From contig CASDZW010000022.1 of the NCBI GenBank assembly GCA_949285915.1, positions 1-64,000 of the forward strand: 64,000 nucleotides of DNA, read 5' to 3'. Below the pieces are notes generated by a model. The model saw only the letters and a program-made list of their open reading frames with translations, was not told the DNA's origin and searched no databases. The position numbers were made by a program, and so were the translations under genes. Each line of letters opens with the position of its first letter. Within the stretch, counting starts at the first letter, position 1. This DNA comes from an uncultured Collinsella sp. GTDB lineage: Bacteria > Actinomycetota > Coriobacteriia > Coriobacteriales > Coriobacteriaceae. This document shows, piece after piece, positions 25,592 to 34,870 of this stretch.

Positions 25592-27250
25592 TTACGCAAG
25601 CTCAGCGGTCTCGAAGTGCGGGATGGTCTGAGCGTCGTAGTTGAAGCTGGCGAGACGCTCGGTACCGACGTAGTTGTGCGCATAGAACACGATCGGGATG
25701 ACCGGCATATCCTCGCCGATCTGGTGGCAGATGGCGCGGTAGGCGTTCTTGCGCTCCTCCTCGTCCTGAATCTGGCGGGCAGCCAGCAGCGCGGCGTCGA
25801 CGTCGGGGTTGTTGTAACCACCGTAGTTGTTGTCGGCCGTGGAGAAGAAGTTCGGATAGAGGAAGTTGTCCATGGTCGGGTAGTCAGCGGTCCAACCAAG
25901 ACGGGCGAGCTTGTAGTTGCCGTCGGACAGATTGTCGAGGTAGGTAGCCCACTCGGTGGTGTCCTGGGTAACGGTGATGCCGATGGCCTCGAGGTTGGCC
26001 TGGACGGCGCTCATGAGCTCTTCGTGGCCGCCGTCGCCGTTGTAGTTGAGCTCGACGGAGATGTCGCCCTCGGCGTAGCCGGCATCGGTGAGGATCTGCT
26101 TGGCGCGCTCGGGCTCGTAGGCGCAGTACTCCCAGACGTTCTGCTCGTTGTCGTCGATCGAAAGCGGCATGATGGAGTTAGCCGGCTCACGATAGCCCTC
26201 ATAGAGGGTGTCGACGATGGCCTGACGGTCGATGGCAAGGGAGATGGCGCGACGGACGTTCACGTCGGAGAGCGCCTCGTCCTCGAGGTTCACCACGAGG
26301 TAGTAGGTGGAGAGCTCGGTGCCGGTGAGGGTCTGCTTGCCCGGGGTGACGGTGAAGCCGTCGTCGGAGAGGCCGTAGGCGTCCACGGTCTCCTGGATCT
26401 TGCCGGCCGGGATCATGGCGAAGTCGATGTCGCCCGCCTCGAGCGCGCGGAACGCGGTGTCGGGGTCAGCCTGGATGGACATGTACACGCCGTCGATCTT
26501 GGGAGCCTCGCCGTAGTAGTCGGCGAACTTCTCAAGCAGGATGTACTGGTTGTGCTGCCAAGCATCGGCCATCATGAACGGGCCGTTGCCGATCGGCTTC
26601 TCGAGGAAGGACGCCGGATCATCGATGGCGGCCTGCGGCACAGGCACGAGGCCCGGGTGGCAGCACACGGCGACGAAGTCGGCCATGGGGTCGGTGAGGG
26701 TCACCTGGAAGGTGAGGTCGTCCACGACGGTGAGGCCGGAGATCTCCTCAGCCTTGCCAGCGGCCATCTCGGCATAGCCGGCAACTGGCGCGAGGTGGTA
26801 GCCGATCTCGGACGGAGAGGCCATCGTGGAATCGGCAAGACGCTGCCAACCACGCTTGAAGGACTCAGCGTCGACAGGGTCGCCGTTGTGGAACTTCATG
26901 CCCTCGCGGAGCTTGAAGGTGTAGGTGAGGCCGTCCTCAGAGACGGTGGGGAGCTCGGTGGCGCAGACCGGCACAGGCTCGTTAACGCTCCAGTCCCAGG
27001 TGACCAGGCCGTCGAAGCAGGCGCGGACGACCGAAGTGCCCTGGTTCTCCTGAGCGTTGTACGGGTCGATGTACGCAGGCTCAGAGAGGTAGTAGTTCAT
27101 GTAGTTGTCGCCAACCGTGGGGGCAGCCGCGGAAGCGGAGCCGGAACCGGTGCCGCCACCGTTGTTGGTGCAACCCGCCAGAGCAGCGAGGGCGCTCGCC
27201 GCGAGGGCACCGCCCACGAACTGGCGACGATTCATGTTGAAGTCTGCCAT
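25592..27250 (-). CDS. peptide ABC substrate-binding lipoprotein (SBP_bac_5)
   Basis: A 552-residue OppA/DppA-type receptor. The signal peptide has NRRQFVGG and lipobox ALAGC (Cys at about residue 27), then a Gly/Ser/Ala linker, which fits a Tat-exported lipoprotein. DVNVRRAISLAIDRQ and the YTFKLREGMKFHNGDP motif are typical. GGAGGATTGC precedes the ATG at 27250; the frame to 27286 is 5' leader. First gene of the operon with B, C, D, F. The ligand is presumably a short peptide, by family. Confidence 0.92.
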   Translation of the reverse strand: MADFNMNRRQFVGGALAASALAALAGCTNNGGGTGSGSASAAAPTVGDNYMNYYLSEPAYIDPYNAQENQGTSVVRACFDGLVTWDWSVNEPVPVCATELPTVSEDGLTYTFKLREGMKFHNGDPVDAESFKRGWQRLADSTMASPSEIGYHLAPVAGYAEMAAGKAEEISGLTVVDDLTFQVTLTDPMADFVAVCCHPGLVPVPQAAIDDPASFLEKPIGNGPFMMADAWQHNQYILLEKFADYYGEAPKIDGVYMSIQADPDTAFRALEAGDIDFAMIPAGKIQETVDAYGLSDDGFTVTPGKQTLTGTELSTYYLVVNLEDEALSDVNVRRAISLAIDRQAIVDTLYEGYREPANSIMPLSIDDNEQNVWEYCAYEPERAKQILTDAGYAEGDISVELNYNGDGGHEELMSAVQANLEAIGITVTQDTTEWATYLDNLSDGNYKLARLGWTADYPTMDNFLYPNFFSTADNNYGGYNNPDVDAALLAARQIQDEEERKNAYRAICHQIGEDMPVIPIVFYAHNYVGTERLASFNYDAQTIPHFETAELA

Positions 27251-27265
27251 GCAATCCTCCTTCAG

Positions 27266-27297
27266 ATGTAGGCGTGCGCCTTGCACGCCCCTTACAT
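27266..27297 (-). promoter_or_regulatory. 5'UTR hairpin of the opp operon
   Basis: ATGTA...GGCGTGC pairs with GCACGCC...TACAT across 32 bp, ending 5 bp before the ribosome-binding site of the binding-protein gene. It could tune translation or mRNA stability. The rest of 27298-27511 shows no gene. Confidence 0.45.
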
Positions 27298-27511
27298 CGT
27301 CTTCACCCCAAAGACACAGAACTGTGCTCAGGATGCTGACGTTCTGTATAACAGTACCCGATTTTAACCGCGTGCGTGCAAACTATTTCGGTAAACGCGC
27401 TGGTTACTCTTTGGCACGCTGGAGTGTTCCTGCGATTTCGCTGGTTGTTATCTCATAGAAACCGCTCGCCGATGCATATTGTTTCAAGCGTGTTTCTCGC
27501 AAATAGGAAAA

Positions 27512-27560
27512 GGGCCCCCGCGCTCACGGGAACGACACGTCCCCAAGAGCGCGAGGGCCC
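27512..27560 (-). terminator. terminator of secG
   Basis: Fourteen-base arms (GGGCCCCCGCGCTC, one mismatch) and a TTTTCC tail on the minus strand. The 21-nt loop itself contains a REP-like hairpin, GGGGACGTGTCGTTCCC. Confidence 0.85.
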
Positions 27561-27593
27561 TCAGCAAATCCGCTTGCCGTGCAACGGGCGGGC

Positions 27594-27848
27594 TTAGATG
27601 CCGACGATACCCTGCGGGAAGAAGAACATGCAGAGGACCACGCACACCGCAAACACCACGGAAACGATGATGGTGAGCTTGTCGAGGTTCTTCTCCATGA
27701 CGCCGGTGGCAGCGCTCGCGTTGTAGAGCGAGCTCGCGATCATGTCGGAGACGCCAGTGCCCTTGCCGGAGTGCATGAGCACGAGCGCGATGAGTGCGAG
27801 GGCGGACAGCGCCCACACGATGAAGATGATGATCTGGAACGGACCCAT
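27594..27848 (-). CDS. secG: SecG preprotein translocase subunit
   Basis: An 84-residue protein with two hydrophobic segments (about 5-25 and 60-80) separated by the conserved MHSGKGTGVSDMIAS loop, as in SecG of Gram-positives. It forms the SecYEG channel. In many high-GC Gram-positives secG follows the glycolytic genes; here a transposase insertion separates it from gpmI. Confidence 0.92.
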   Translation of the reverse strand: MGPFQIIIFIVWALSALALIALVLMHSGKGTGVSDMIASSLYNASAATGVMEKNLDKLTIIVSVVFAVCVVLCMFFFPQGIVGI

Positions 27849-27953
27849 GGGTCACTCCTCGTTGGTTTTGGGGACAGGTGCTTGTCGGCCGCCGCCCCTC
27901 GAAAGACATATCCTTCGATACTTTAGCGCAACCTCGCTTTCCGTCGCAAGCTC

Positions 27954-28011
27954 ATTTGGGGACGGGTTCAAAACGTGCAATTGCATCACGATTGGAGCAT
28001 TTGGGGGCGGG
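27954..28011 (+). repeat. REP-like composite repeat, left flank of the transposase
   Basis: Two units, TTTGGGGACGGGTTCAAA and ATTTGGGGGCGGG, 45 bp apart. The same two-unit arrangement lies inverted on the other side of the gene. Confidence 0.7.
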
Positions 28012-28076
28012 CAGAAGTTCGCTCAAACCCGCAAGGTAGAGCACGGCCGCCATGCTCTCCCCTCGATTGGGGACCT

Positions 28077-28823
28077 TCAGTGCGCGGTTACGCGAGATAT
28101 GATGCTCGCGCCGATGCCCGTCAACCGCTCAATTTGCTTGCAGGTAAGGCCCGCTTGCCGCAAAGCGCGCAAGGCATCGTCCCGCTCGGCTTTTGGCAGC
28201 TCCTTCAACCCTGTCGGGGCGACATTGCCCAACACGCTGCGTGCCGCAAGCAGCACATCGTCATCGGAGACCCGTTTGCCCGACCGCACGTAATACCCAG
28301 AATACCGCTCGCTGCGGCTGAACTCCTCAAAGTGTTCCCTGCCCCCAATCAACCCAAGAACCAACTCATCGCTGATGAGGCGCGCGCCGCTCAGATACTC
28401 TTTGTAGCTGCTCCAGCGGTATTCCCGGGCCGACGCGATTCCCGCCTTCTCGGGATTGTCGTGGATGTAACGCACGGCTCGGAGCAGTTGGCGCTCGTCT
28501 TTGATGGGCACGCTGGTGAAGCGTCCCTGAAAGACCGCGCCCACACGTCCGGATACATCGTTGAAGTGGCGGGCATAGGCGGTTGCCAGCGCATGCATGG
28601 CGTGGCTCAGATTGTCCTGTGGGTCATCGAGCAGCAGGTGGATATGGTTGCTCATGAGGCACCACGCAATAACGGAGATGATGTCGGCCTGGGTCTTATC
28701 CCGCAATAAGCTGAGAATGCGCACGCGATCCTCGTCGCTTTCGAACAGCAGCTGCTTTCCGTTGCCGCGCAATATGACATGGTAGAGCCCGGATTCGGAA
28801 CGGGTACGTGATGTTCTCGGCAT
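28077..28823 (-). CDS. REP-associated tyrosine transposase (RAYT, Y1_Tnp)
   Basis: A 248-residue IS200/IS605-like single-strand transposase of the RAYT class. The HUH motif is SNHIHLLLDD and the catalytic tyrosine region is VRYIHDNPEKAG...YRWSSYKEY. A C-terminal helix-turn-helix-like region (AGLTCKQIERLTGIGASIISRV) resembles DnaA/RAYT tails. RAYTs act on REP palindromes near their gene; matching repeats lie on both sides. The gene is full length with a good ribosome site (GGGGGAG), so it may be active. Confidence 0.9.
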   Translation of the reverse strand: MPRTSRTRSESGLYHVILRGNGKQLLFESDEDRVRILSLLRDKTQADIISVIAWCLMSNHIHLLLDDPQDNLSHAMHALATAYARHFNDVSGRVGAVFQGRFTSVPIKDERQLLRAVRYIHDNPEKAGIASAREYRWSSYKEYLSGARLISDELVLGLIGGREHFEEFSRSERYSGYYVRSGKRVSDDDVLLAARSVLGNVAPTGLKELPKAERDDALRALRQAGLTCKQIERLTGIGASIISRVTAH

Positions 28824-28863
28824 GTCGTCTCCCCCTTTTCAGCGCGCGGATCTTCGCTTGCAT

Positions 28864-28931
28864 ATTTCGACCCCGTCTCCAAATGTGCACAAACGTGCAT
28901 CAGCGCGCACGATTTGACCCCGTCCCCAAAT
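28864..28931 (-). repeat. REP-like composite repeat, right flank of the transposase
   Basis: On the minus strand TTTGGGGACGGGGTCAAA then ATTTGGAGACGGGGTCGAA, the inverted counterpart of 27954-28011, with a CGTGC segment shared in the spacer. Confidence 0.7.
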
Positions 28932-28935
28932 ACAC

Positions 28936-28970
28936 AAAAGACCATCCGCCGGAATCAGCAGATGGTCTTT
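28936..28970 (-). terminator. terminator of gpmI
   Basis: AAAGACCATC / GATGGTCTTT ten-base perfect stem with a TTTTG tail on the minus strand. A second hairpin, GGGGCGG...CCGCCCC, lies at 28981-29008. Confidence 0.85.
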
Positions 28971-29049
28971 AGTTGTGCCGTGGGGCGGGATGACTGGCAC
29001 CCCGCCCCTTATGTTGGGATAGGCCAAAACGGACCCGCCCCCAAATGCG

Positions 29050-30615
29050 CTACTCCTCGACGGCGAGCACGCGACCGGTCATCTCGGCGGAGGGCTCGAG
29101 ACCGGCGAGCGTGAGCATCGTCGGCGCGATGTCCGAAAGACGCCCGTCCTCAATGCCGGTGAGCTTGGCTGCCGGATCAACCACAATGAAGGGCACGCGG
29201 TTGGTCGTGTGGGCGGTGAAGGGGTGCTTCTCGCCCGACTCGTCCTCGTCGTACATGTGGTCGGCGTTGCCGTGGTCAGCCGTGATAAGCGCGAAGCCGC
29301 CCTTGGCGAGAATCGCCGGGATGACCTTCGACAGGCCGTCGTCCACAGCCTCGACCGCCTTGACGGCAGCGTCGAAGACGCCCGTGTGACCGACCATGTC
29401 GCAGTTTGCGTAGTTCACGATGTAGAAGTCGGCGCGGTCCTCGTTGATGGCCTCGACGAGCTTCTCGGTAACCTCCGGCTCGCTCATCTCGGGCTGCAGG
29501 TCGTAGGTAGCGACCTTGGGCGAGGGAACGAGCACGCGCTCCTCCCCCTCCTTGGGCTCCTCGACGCCGCCGTTCAGGAAGAACGTCACGTGAGCGTACT
29601 TCTCGGTCTCGGCGGTATGAAGCTGCTTGAGCCCGTTCTGGGCGATGACGTCGGCAAGCACGTTCTCCGGGAAGGTCTTGGGGAACGCGACCTCCACGTT
29701 GGTGAAGGTGTCGTCGTACTCCGTCATGGTGACGAAGTGGCTGAGCTTCGGCGCGACCTTGCGCTCGAAACCGTCAAAGTCGGTCTCGGTGAAGGCGCGG
29801 GTCATCTCGCGGGCGCGGTCGGGACGGAAGTTGAAGAACACCATCGCGTCGCCGTCTGCAACACCTTCGTTATGGCAGGCGAAGGGCTCGACGAACTCGT
29901 CGCCGCGCTCGTCACGCTCGTAGTAGGCCTTGACGCCCTCGACCGGGTCGCACTCGGTGTCGGAAGGCAGGGTGACCACATCGTAGGCGCGCTCGACGCG
30001 CTCCCAGCGGTTGTCGCGGTCCATGGCCCAGTAACGACCGGAGACGGTGGCAATGCGCGCATCGACGCCGGTGTACTTGGAGAGCGCCTCGAGGTTCTCC
30101 TTCAGGGTCTCGATGTAGCCGGCACCGGAGTGCGGATCCACGTCGCGACCGTCCATGAAGCAGTGGAAGCGCACGCGCTCCACACCGTGCATGGCGGCGA
30201 TGGCGGCGAGGTTCTCACCATGGCGCTGCATGGAGTGGACGCCGCCCGGGGAGACGAGGCCGAGCAGGTGCAGGGTCGCGCCCTTCTTGGCAACGTCGTC
30301 CATAGCCTTGGCGAGGGTGGCGTTCTCCTGGATGGAGCCGTCCTTGATGGCGTTGTTGATGCGGCTGAGCTCCTGGAACACGATACGACCAGCGCCGATG
30401 TTCAGGTGGCCGACCTCGGAGTTGCCCATCTGACCGTCAGGCAGGCCCACGTCCTCGCCCGAAGCGCCGAGCGTGGTATGCGGGTACTCGTTCCAGAGCT
30501 TGTCGAGGAACGGCTTGTTCGCCTTGTAGACGGCGTTGTTGTCGCCCGCGGGAGCGAGGCCAAAGCCGTCCATGATCACGAGGAGCGCCGGAAGGTGACG
30601 CTTGTTCTCTGCCAT
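29050..30615 (-). CDS. gpmI: 2,3-bisphosphoglycerate-independent phosphoglycerate mutase
   Basis: A 521-residue enzyme interconverting 3- and 2-phosphoglycerate with two manganese ions. The alkaline-phosphatase-like motifs are present: VIMDGFGLAP, the catalytic serine in QMGNSEVGHLNIGAGR, the VHSMQRHGENL and FMDGRDVDPHS segments, and TADHGNADHM near the C-terminus. Its start overlaps the tpiA stop (TAATG). Part of gap-pgk-tpiA-gpmI. Confidence 0.97.
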   Translation of the reverse strand: MAENKRHLPALLVIMDGFGLAPAGDNNAVYKANKPFLDKLWNEYPHTTLGASGEDVGLPDGQMGNSEVGHLNIGAGRIVFQELSRINNAIKDGSIQENATLAKAMDDVAKKGATLHLLGLVSPGGVHSMQRHGENLAAIAAMHGVERVRFHCFMDGRDVDPHSGAGYIETLKENLEALSKYTGVDARIATVSGRYWAMDRDNRWERVERAYDVVTLPSDTECDPVEGVKAYYERDERGDEFVEPFACHNEGVADGDAMVFFNFRPDRAREMTRAFTETDFDGFERKVAPKLSHFVTMTEYDDTFTNVEVAFPKTFPENVLADVIAQNGLKQLHTAETEKYAHVTFFLNGGVEEPKEGEERVLVPSPKVATYDLQPEMSEPEVTEKLVEAINEDRADFYIVNYANCDMVGHTGVFDAAVKAVEAVDDGLSKVIPAILAKGGFALITADHGNADHMYDEDESGEKHPFTAHTTNRVPFIVVDPAAKLTGIEDGRLSDIAPTMLTLAGLEPSAEMTGRVLAVEE

Positions 30616-31344
30616 TACTCAGCCGCCTTCTCAACCATCGCAGCGAAGCTGTCGGCCTTGAGCGAGGCACCGCCCACGAGCGCGCCGTCGACGTCCTCCT
30701 TCTCGAGGAAGCCAGCGATGTTCTCGGGCTTGGCGGAGCCGCCGTACAGGACGCGGATGCCAGCCGCGGTCTCCTCGCCGAAGATCTCGGTGAGCGTGGC
30801 GCGGATGGCGCCGCAGACCTCCTGGGCGTCATCGGCCGTGGCGGTCTTGCCGGTGCCGATGGCCCAGATGGGCTCGTAGGCGATCACGTACTTGGAGGGG
30901 TCGGTGATCTCGAGGCCCTCGGTGTCCTTCTTGATCTGGCTCAAGGGACTCGCCGCAGCAGCTGATCGGCACGATGCCGGCAGCCATGAGAGCCTTGGCC
31001 TTCTTGTTGACGTCCTCGTCCGTCTCATGGAAGTAGTCGCGACGCTCGGAGTGACCGATGATGCAGTACTCGGCGTTGACGGACTTCAGCATGTCGCACG
31101 AGGTCTCGCCGGTGTAGGCACCGGAGGCCTCCCAGTAGACGTTCTGGGCGCCCAGCTTGATGGCGGAATCGGCGACCTTGTGCGAGGTGCACGCAAGGTC
31201 GATGGTGGGCGGGCAGATGACGACCTCGACGGAATCGGAAGCCGGGACCTGCTCGACGAGCGCCTCGGCGAGCTCCTTGGCGGCCGGGACGTCGTTGTTC
31301 ATCTTCCAGTTGCCTGCGATGAGGCGGGTACGCTTACTCGGCAT
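30615..31344 (-). pseudogene. tpiA: triosephosphate isomerase, frameshifted by an internal deletion
   Basis: Two frames together make most of TpiA. The first (from 31344) carries AGNWKMNND, the active-site histidine region [11 protein letters not shown] and CCGESLE; the second (to 30615) resumes at QIKKDTEGL and carries [14 protein letters not shown] (catalytic Glu) and YGGSAKPEN. At the junction near 30945-30950, GAG-C-CAG joins what in homologues are residues about 13 codons apart, so roughly 38 bp (not a multiple of three) are missing. The gene is essential for normal glycolysis, so this is either a true lesion compensated elsewhere or a sequence error. Its start overlaps the pgk stop by 11 nt. 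Confidence 0.85.
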
Positions 31345-32530
31345 CGTTCAGAGCCTCCACTCCAGGAAGGGCCTTGCCCTCGACGAGCTCCATGGAGGCG
31401 CCGCCACCCGTGGAGATCCAGGACATCTTGTCGGCCAGGTTGAACTTGTTGACAGCCGCGACGGAGTCGCCACCGCCGATGATGGAGGTGCAGCCCTCGT
31501 TGGCGGCAACCGCCTCGGCGACAGCCTGGGTTCCGTGCGCGAACTGATCCATCTCGAAGACGCCCATGGGGCCGTTCCAGAAGACGGTCTTGGCCTCAGC
31601 GATAGCGTCGGCATAGAGCTTCTCGGTCTTGGGGCCGATGTCCATACCCATGCGGTCGGCCGGGATCTTGTCGGAGTCGACGACCTCGCCCACGGCGTCC
31701 TCGCCAAAGTGATCGGTCACGATGTTGTCGATCGGGAGCAGGATCTTGACGCCCTTCTCCTCGGCCTTCTTGAGCATCTCGCCGGCGCGCTCAACCCAGT
31801 CGGGCTCCTGGAGGGAGGTACCGACGGTGTAGCCCTTGGCGAGGAAGAAGGTGTAGGCCATGCCGCCACCGATGATGAGGGTGTCAGCGGAGTCGATGAG
31901 GTGATCGAGAACGCCGATCTTGGAGGACACTTTGGAGCCGCCGACGATGGCGACGAAGGGGCGCGCGGGCTCAGCGAAGATGGAGGTCAGGGTGTCGACC
32001 TCCTTCTCGAGCAGGAAGCCGGCGACGGCGGGCAGGTAGGCGGCGGGGCCGACCACGGAGCCCTGGGCGCGGTGAGCGGTGCCGAAGGCGTCGAGCACGA
32101 AGATGTCACCGTAGGAGGCGAGGATCTTGGCGATCTCGGGGTCGTTCTTCTTCTCGGCCTTGACGAAGCGGACGTTCTCGAGAACGAGGATGTCGCCCGG
32201 CTCGAGGGCGTCGACGGCGGCCTTGGCCTTCTCGCCGTAGGTGTCATCCACGAACTTCACGTCATAGCCGGTGAGCTCGGCGAGCTTGTCGGCAGCCGGC
32301 TTGAGCGAGAGCTCGGGCTCGGGGCCGTCGCCCTTCGGGCGGCCGAGGTGGCTCATGAGGATGATCTTGGCGTTGTGCTCCTTGAGATACTGGATCGTGG
32401 GGATGGCGGCGCGCACGCGCGTGTCATCGGTCACGACGCCGTCCTTCAGAGGCACGTTGAAGTCAACGCGCATGAGAACGCGCTTACCGTCGACGTCGAT
32501 GTCACGGACGGTCTTCTTGGTGAAAGCCAT
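31334..32530 (-). CDS. pgk: phosphoglycerate kinase
   Basis: About 398 residues, full length. It makes ATP from 1,3-bisphosphoglycerate. RVDFNVPLKDG is the N-terminal signature; MSHLGRPKG, and the nucleotide-binding C-domain with GGSKVSSKIGVLD, FWNGPMGVFE and IIGGGDSVAAV are intact. Start taken at MAFTKK (32530); an ATG two codons earlier (32536) is also possible, both behind AAAGG. Followed by the overlapping tpiA. Confidence 0.97.
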   Translation of the reverse strand: MAFTKKTVRDIDVDGKRVLMRVDFNVPLKDGVVTDDTRVRAAIPTIQYLKEHNAKIILMSHLGRPKGDGPEPELSLKPAADKLAELTGYDVKFVDDTYGEKAKAAVDALEPGDILVLENVRFVKAEKKNDPEIAKILASYGDIFVLDAFGTAHRAQGSVVGPAAYLPAVAGFLLEKEVDTLTSIFAEPARPFVAIVGGSKVSSKIGVLDHLIDSADTLIIGGGMAYTFFLAKGYTVGTSLQEPDWVERAGEMLKKAEEKGVKILLPIDNIVTDHFGEDAVGEVVDSDKIPADRMGMDIGPKTEKLYADAIAEAKTVFWNGPMGVFEMDQFAHGTQAVAEAVAANEGCTSIIGGGDSVAAVNKFNLADKMSWISTGGGASMELVEGKALPGVEALNDAE

Positions 32531-32599
32531 GTGCATCTACCTTTCTAGCGTTGCGTGTACTTACCTATCTGACGATGGGACGGCGCGTCCCATCGAAAA

Positions 32600-32638
32600 G
32601 GGGCGCGGCTTCGGGCCCAAGCCCAAAGGCCGCGCCCC
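32600..32638 (-). terminator. hairpin between gap and pgk
   Basis: GGGGCGCGGC / GCCGCGCCCC ten-base perfect stem and a TTTT tail on the minus strand. It may lower pgk-tpiA-gpmI transcription relative to gap. Confidence 0.8.
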
Positions 32639-32677
32639 TATCAGACGCTAACTGCGTTCAAGCTCGCGAAGCGGCAC

Positions 32678-33703
32678 TTAGGCGACGAACTTCTCGAAGT
32701 ACTTGATGGTGCGGACCATCTGCGAGGTGTAGGAGTTCTCGTTGTCGTACCAAGAGACGACCTGAACCAGGGTCTGGCCGTTGCCGAGGTCAGAGCACAT
32801 GGTCTGGGTGGCGTCGAAGATCGAGCCGTGGGTCTCGCCGATGATGTCGGTGGAGACGATGTCGTCAGTGTTGTAGGCGAAGGTCTCCGGGATGGTCTCG
32901 GCGTAAGCCTTCATAGCAGCGTTGACCTCGTCGACGGTGACCTTCTTGTCAACGACGGCGTAGAGGTTGGTGAGGGAGCCGGTCGGGGTGGGAACGCGCT
33001 GGGCGGCACCGATCAGCTTGCCGTTGAGCTCGGGGAGCACCAGACCGATGGCCTTGGCGGCACCGGTGGAGTTGGGGACGATGTTGACGGCGCAAGCGCG
33101 GCTGCGGCGCTTGTTGCCCTTGCGCTGCGGGCCGTCGAGCGGCATCTGGTCGCCGGTCCAGGCGTGGATGGTGGTCATGATGCCGGAGACGATGGGCGCG
33201 AAGTCGTTGAGACCCTTGGCCATCGGGGCGAGGCAGTTGGTGGTGCAGGAGGCGGCGGAGATGATGTTGTCATCAGCCGTCAGGCTCTCATGGTTCACGT
33301 TGTAGACGATCGTGGGGAGGTCGTTGCCCGCAGGAGCGGAGATGACGACCTTCTTGGCGCCAGCGTTGATGTGGGCCTGAGCCTTGTCCTTGCTGGTGTA
33401 GAAGCCGGTGCACTCGAGAACGACGTCGACGCCGAGCTCGCCCCACGGGAGGTTGTTAGCGTCGGCCTCCTTGTAGATGGTGATCTCCTTGCCGTCAACG
33501 GTGATGGAGTTCTCGCCAGCGCTGATCTCGTGATCGCGGCTGTAGTTACCCTGCGTGGAGTCATACTTCAGCAGGTAAGCAAGCATGTCAGGGGAGGTGA
33601 GGTCGTTGATGGCGACGATCTCGGAACCCTCGTGCCCGAACATCTGACGGAACGCGAGACGACCGATGCGACCAAAGCCGTTAATCGCAACCTTTACTGC
33701 CAT
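32678..33703 (-). CDS. gap: glyceraldehyde-3-phosphate dehydrogenase
   Basis: A 341-residue NAD-type [18 protein letters not shown] is the nucleotide-binding start, Asp in AINDLTS fits NAD preference, and [12 protein letters not shown] holds the catalytic cysteine. [12 protein letters not shown] closes the fold. AAAGGAG precedes the ATG. It follows whiA on the same strand after 231 bp, and leads the glycolytic run. Confidence 0.97.
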   Translation of the reverse strand: MAVKVAINGFGRIGRLAFRQMFGHEGSEIVAINDLTSPDMLAYLLKYDSTQGNYSRDHEISAGENSITVDGKEITIYKEADANNLPWGELGVDVVLECTGFYTSKDKAQAHINAGAKKVVISAPAGNDLPTIVYNVNHESLTADDNIISAASCTTNCLAPMAKGLNDFAPIVSGIMTTIHAWTGDQMPLDGPQRKGNKRRSRACAVNIVPNSTGAAKAIGLVLPELNGKLIGAAQRVPTPTGSLTNLYAVVDKKVTVDEVNAAMKAYAETIPETFAYNTDDIVSTDIIGETHGSIFDATQTMCSDLGNGQTLVQVVSWYDNENSYTSQMVRTIKYFEKFVA

Positions 33704-33934
33704 TCGTGTCTCCTTTCGTTAGACCTCCGCGGACGGGTGCCCGCAGTCGAGGTCCACAGACAAACCACTTACTCAGTGTACCGTTTTTTCAAAATTGCAT
33801 TCGCGTCATTGGCGAGTTTTTGACCGAAAGCTGATGTTCATCGGTGGACGGTGGGTCACTTGATTATCTGACACCCCGTCTGAGCTGCAGAGAGCTCATT
33901 TTGGTGCACAGCATACCGGTTTGCGCACACGTCC

Positions 33935-34858
33935 TCAGTGCTCGCCGAAAAGCTTCTCCAGGCGGAGCACCCGATGATAGAGGGCGGACTTGGATAGCGG
34001 TGGCTCGACGAGCGCGCCCAGATCGCGCAGCGACAGATCGGGGTGTGCCTCGCGCAGGTCGCAGAAGGTGCGCAGGGCCTCGGGGAGCGTCTCGTACAGT
34101 CCCTCGGCATGCACGCGGGCGATGAGCTCGACCTGATGCTGAGCGGCGTCGGCCGTGCGCGACTGGTTGGCGAACTCGGCGTTCACCCGACGGTTCACAT
34201 TGTTCTTGACGTGCTTCATGGCGCGCGCATCGCGCACGCTTGCAACGCTGCGCTTGGCGCCAACCGCATCGAGCAGCCGGCAGATATCCTCCGCGCTCTT
34301 GATATAGACGGCAAACGCGCCGCGCCGGCGGTTCACACGGGCATGGACCCCCACCTGCTCGATAAGCTGCGCGAGCCCCTCGGCAAGCTCCTCGCCCGAG
34401 ACCGCGATCTCGAGGTGAAAGTCCCCTTTGGGGTCCGCCACGAAGCCGCCCGCGATGAGCGCACCGCGCAGGTAGGCGAGCCTGCAGCACGGACGCGCGA
34501 CCACGTGCCGGGGGACCCCCGCCACGAGCCGCCCCTTGCGGTCGAGAATACCGAGCAGGACGAGGGCTTTGTCGAGCCCCGGCTGCTCGGGCAGCGTGAT
34601 GAGGTAGTTGCGGACCTTGTGGAGCACCGAGCGGCGCGGGGTGAGCTCGGTTTTGAGCTTGAGCACGGTGTGCGTGAGGTTGATCATGGTGCGCGCCACC
34701 GCGCCCGTCTCCGTCGCAACGGTGAGCCGGCGCCCCTCGCCGGTGATGGAGAGGGTTCCGCTCACGCGCACGAGCGCCGCCAGCGTGGCGAGGTTGCAGT
34801 ACTCGCACGCAGGCTCGCAGCGCGACAGCTCGTCGCGCACCTCAGCGGTAAACGACAT
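33935..34858 (-). CDS. whiA: WhiA-family DNA-binding protein
   Basis: A 307-residue WhiA: N-terminal LAGLIDADG-like domain (SFTAEVRDELSR...AYLRGALIAGGFVADPKGDFHLEI) and C-terminal helix-turn-helix (LREAHPDLSLRDLGALVEPPLSKSALYHRVLRLEKL). WhiA controls sporulation in Streptomyces and division/chromosome segregation in Firmicutes. It follows rapZ by 12 bp. GGGGAG precedes the ATG. Confidence 0.95.
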   Translation of the reverse strand: MSFTAEVRDELSRCEPACEYCNLATLAALVRVSGTLSITGEGRRLTVATETGAVARTMINLTHTVLKLKTELTPRRSVLHKVRNYLITLPEQPGLDKALVLLGILDRKGRLVAGVPRHVVARPCCRLAYLRGALIAGGFVADPKGDFHLEIAVSGEELAEGLAQLIEQVGVHARVNRRRGAFAVYIKSAEDICRLLDAVGAKRSVASVRDARAMKHVKNNVNRRVNAEFANQSRTADAAQHQVELIARVHAEGLYETLPEALRTFCDLREAHPDLSLRDLGALVEPPLSKSALYHRVLRLEKLFGEH

Positions 34859-34870
34859 CGCTCTCCCCTA

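Larger units (their letters stand above)
27866..29046. mobile_element. REP-associated transposase module between secG and gpmI
   Basis: A RAYT gene (28077-28823) flanked by inverted composite REP-like repeats. Left: ATTTGGGGACGGG (27954-27966) and ATTTGGGGGCGGG (27999-28011); also TTTTGGGGACAGG (27866-). Right, in reverse orientation: 28864-28931 and 29031-29046. The module interrupts the gpmI-secG pair. Its ends are approximate. Confidence 0.75.

Noticed and set aside
30930-30960. Programmed ribosomal frameshifting in tpiA
   Set aside because: There is no slippery sequence, and residues expected in homologues are missing at the junction, so deletion explains it better.
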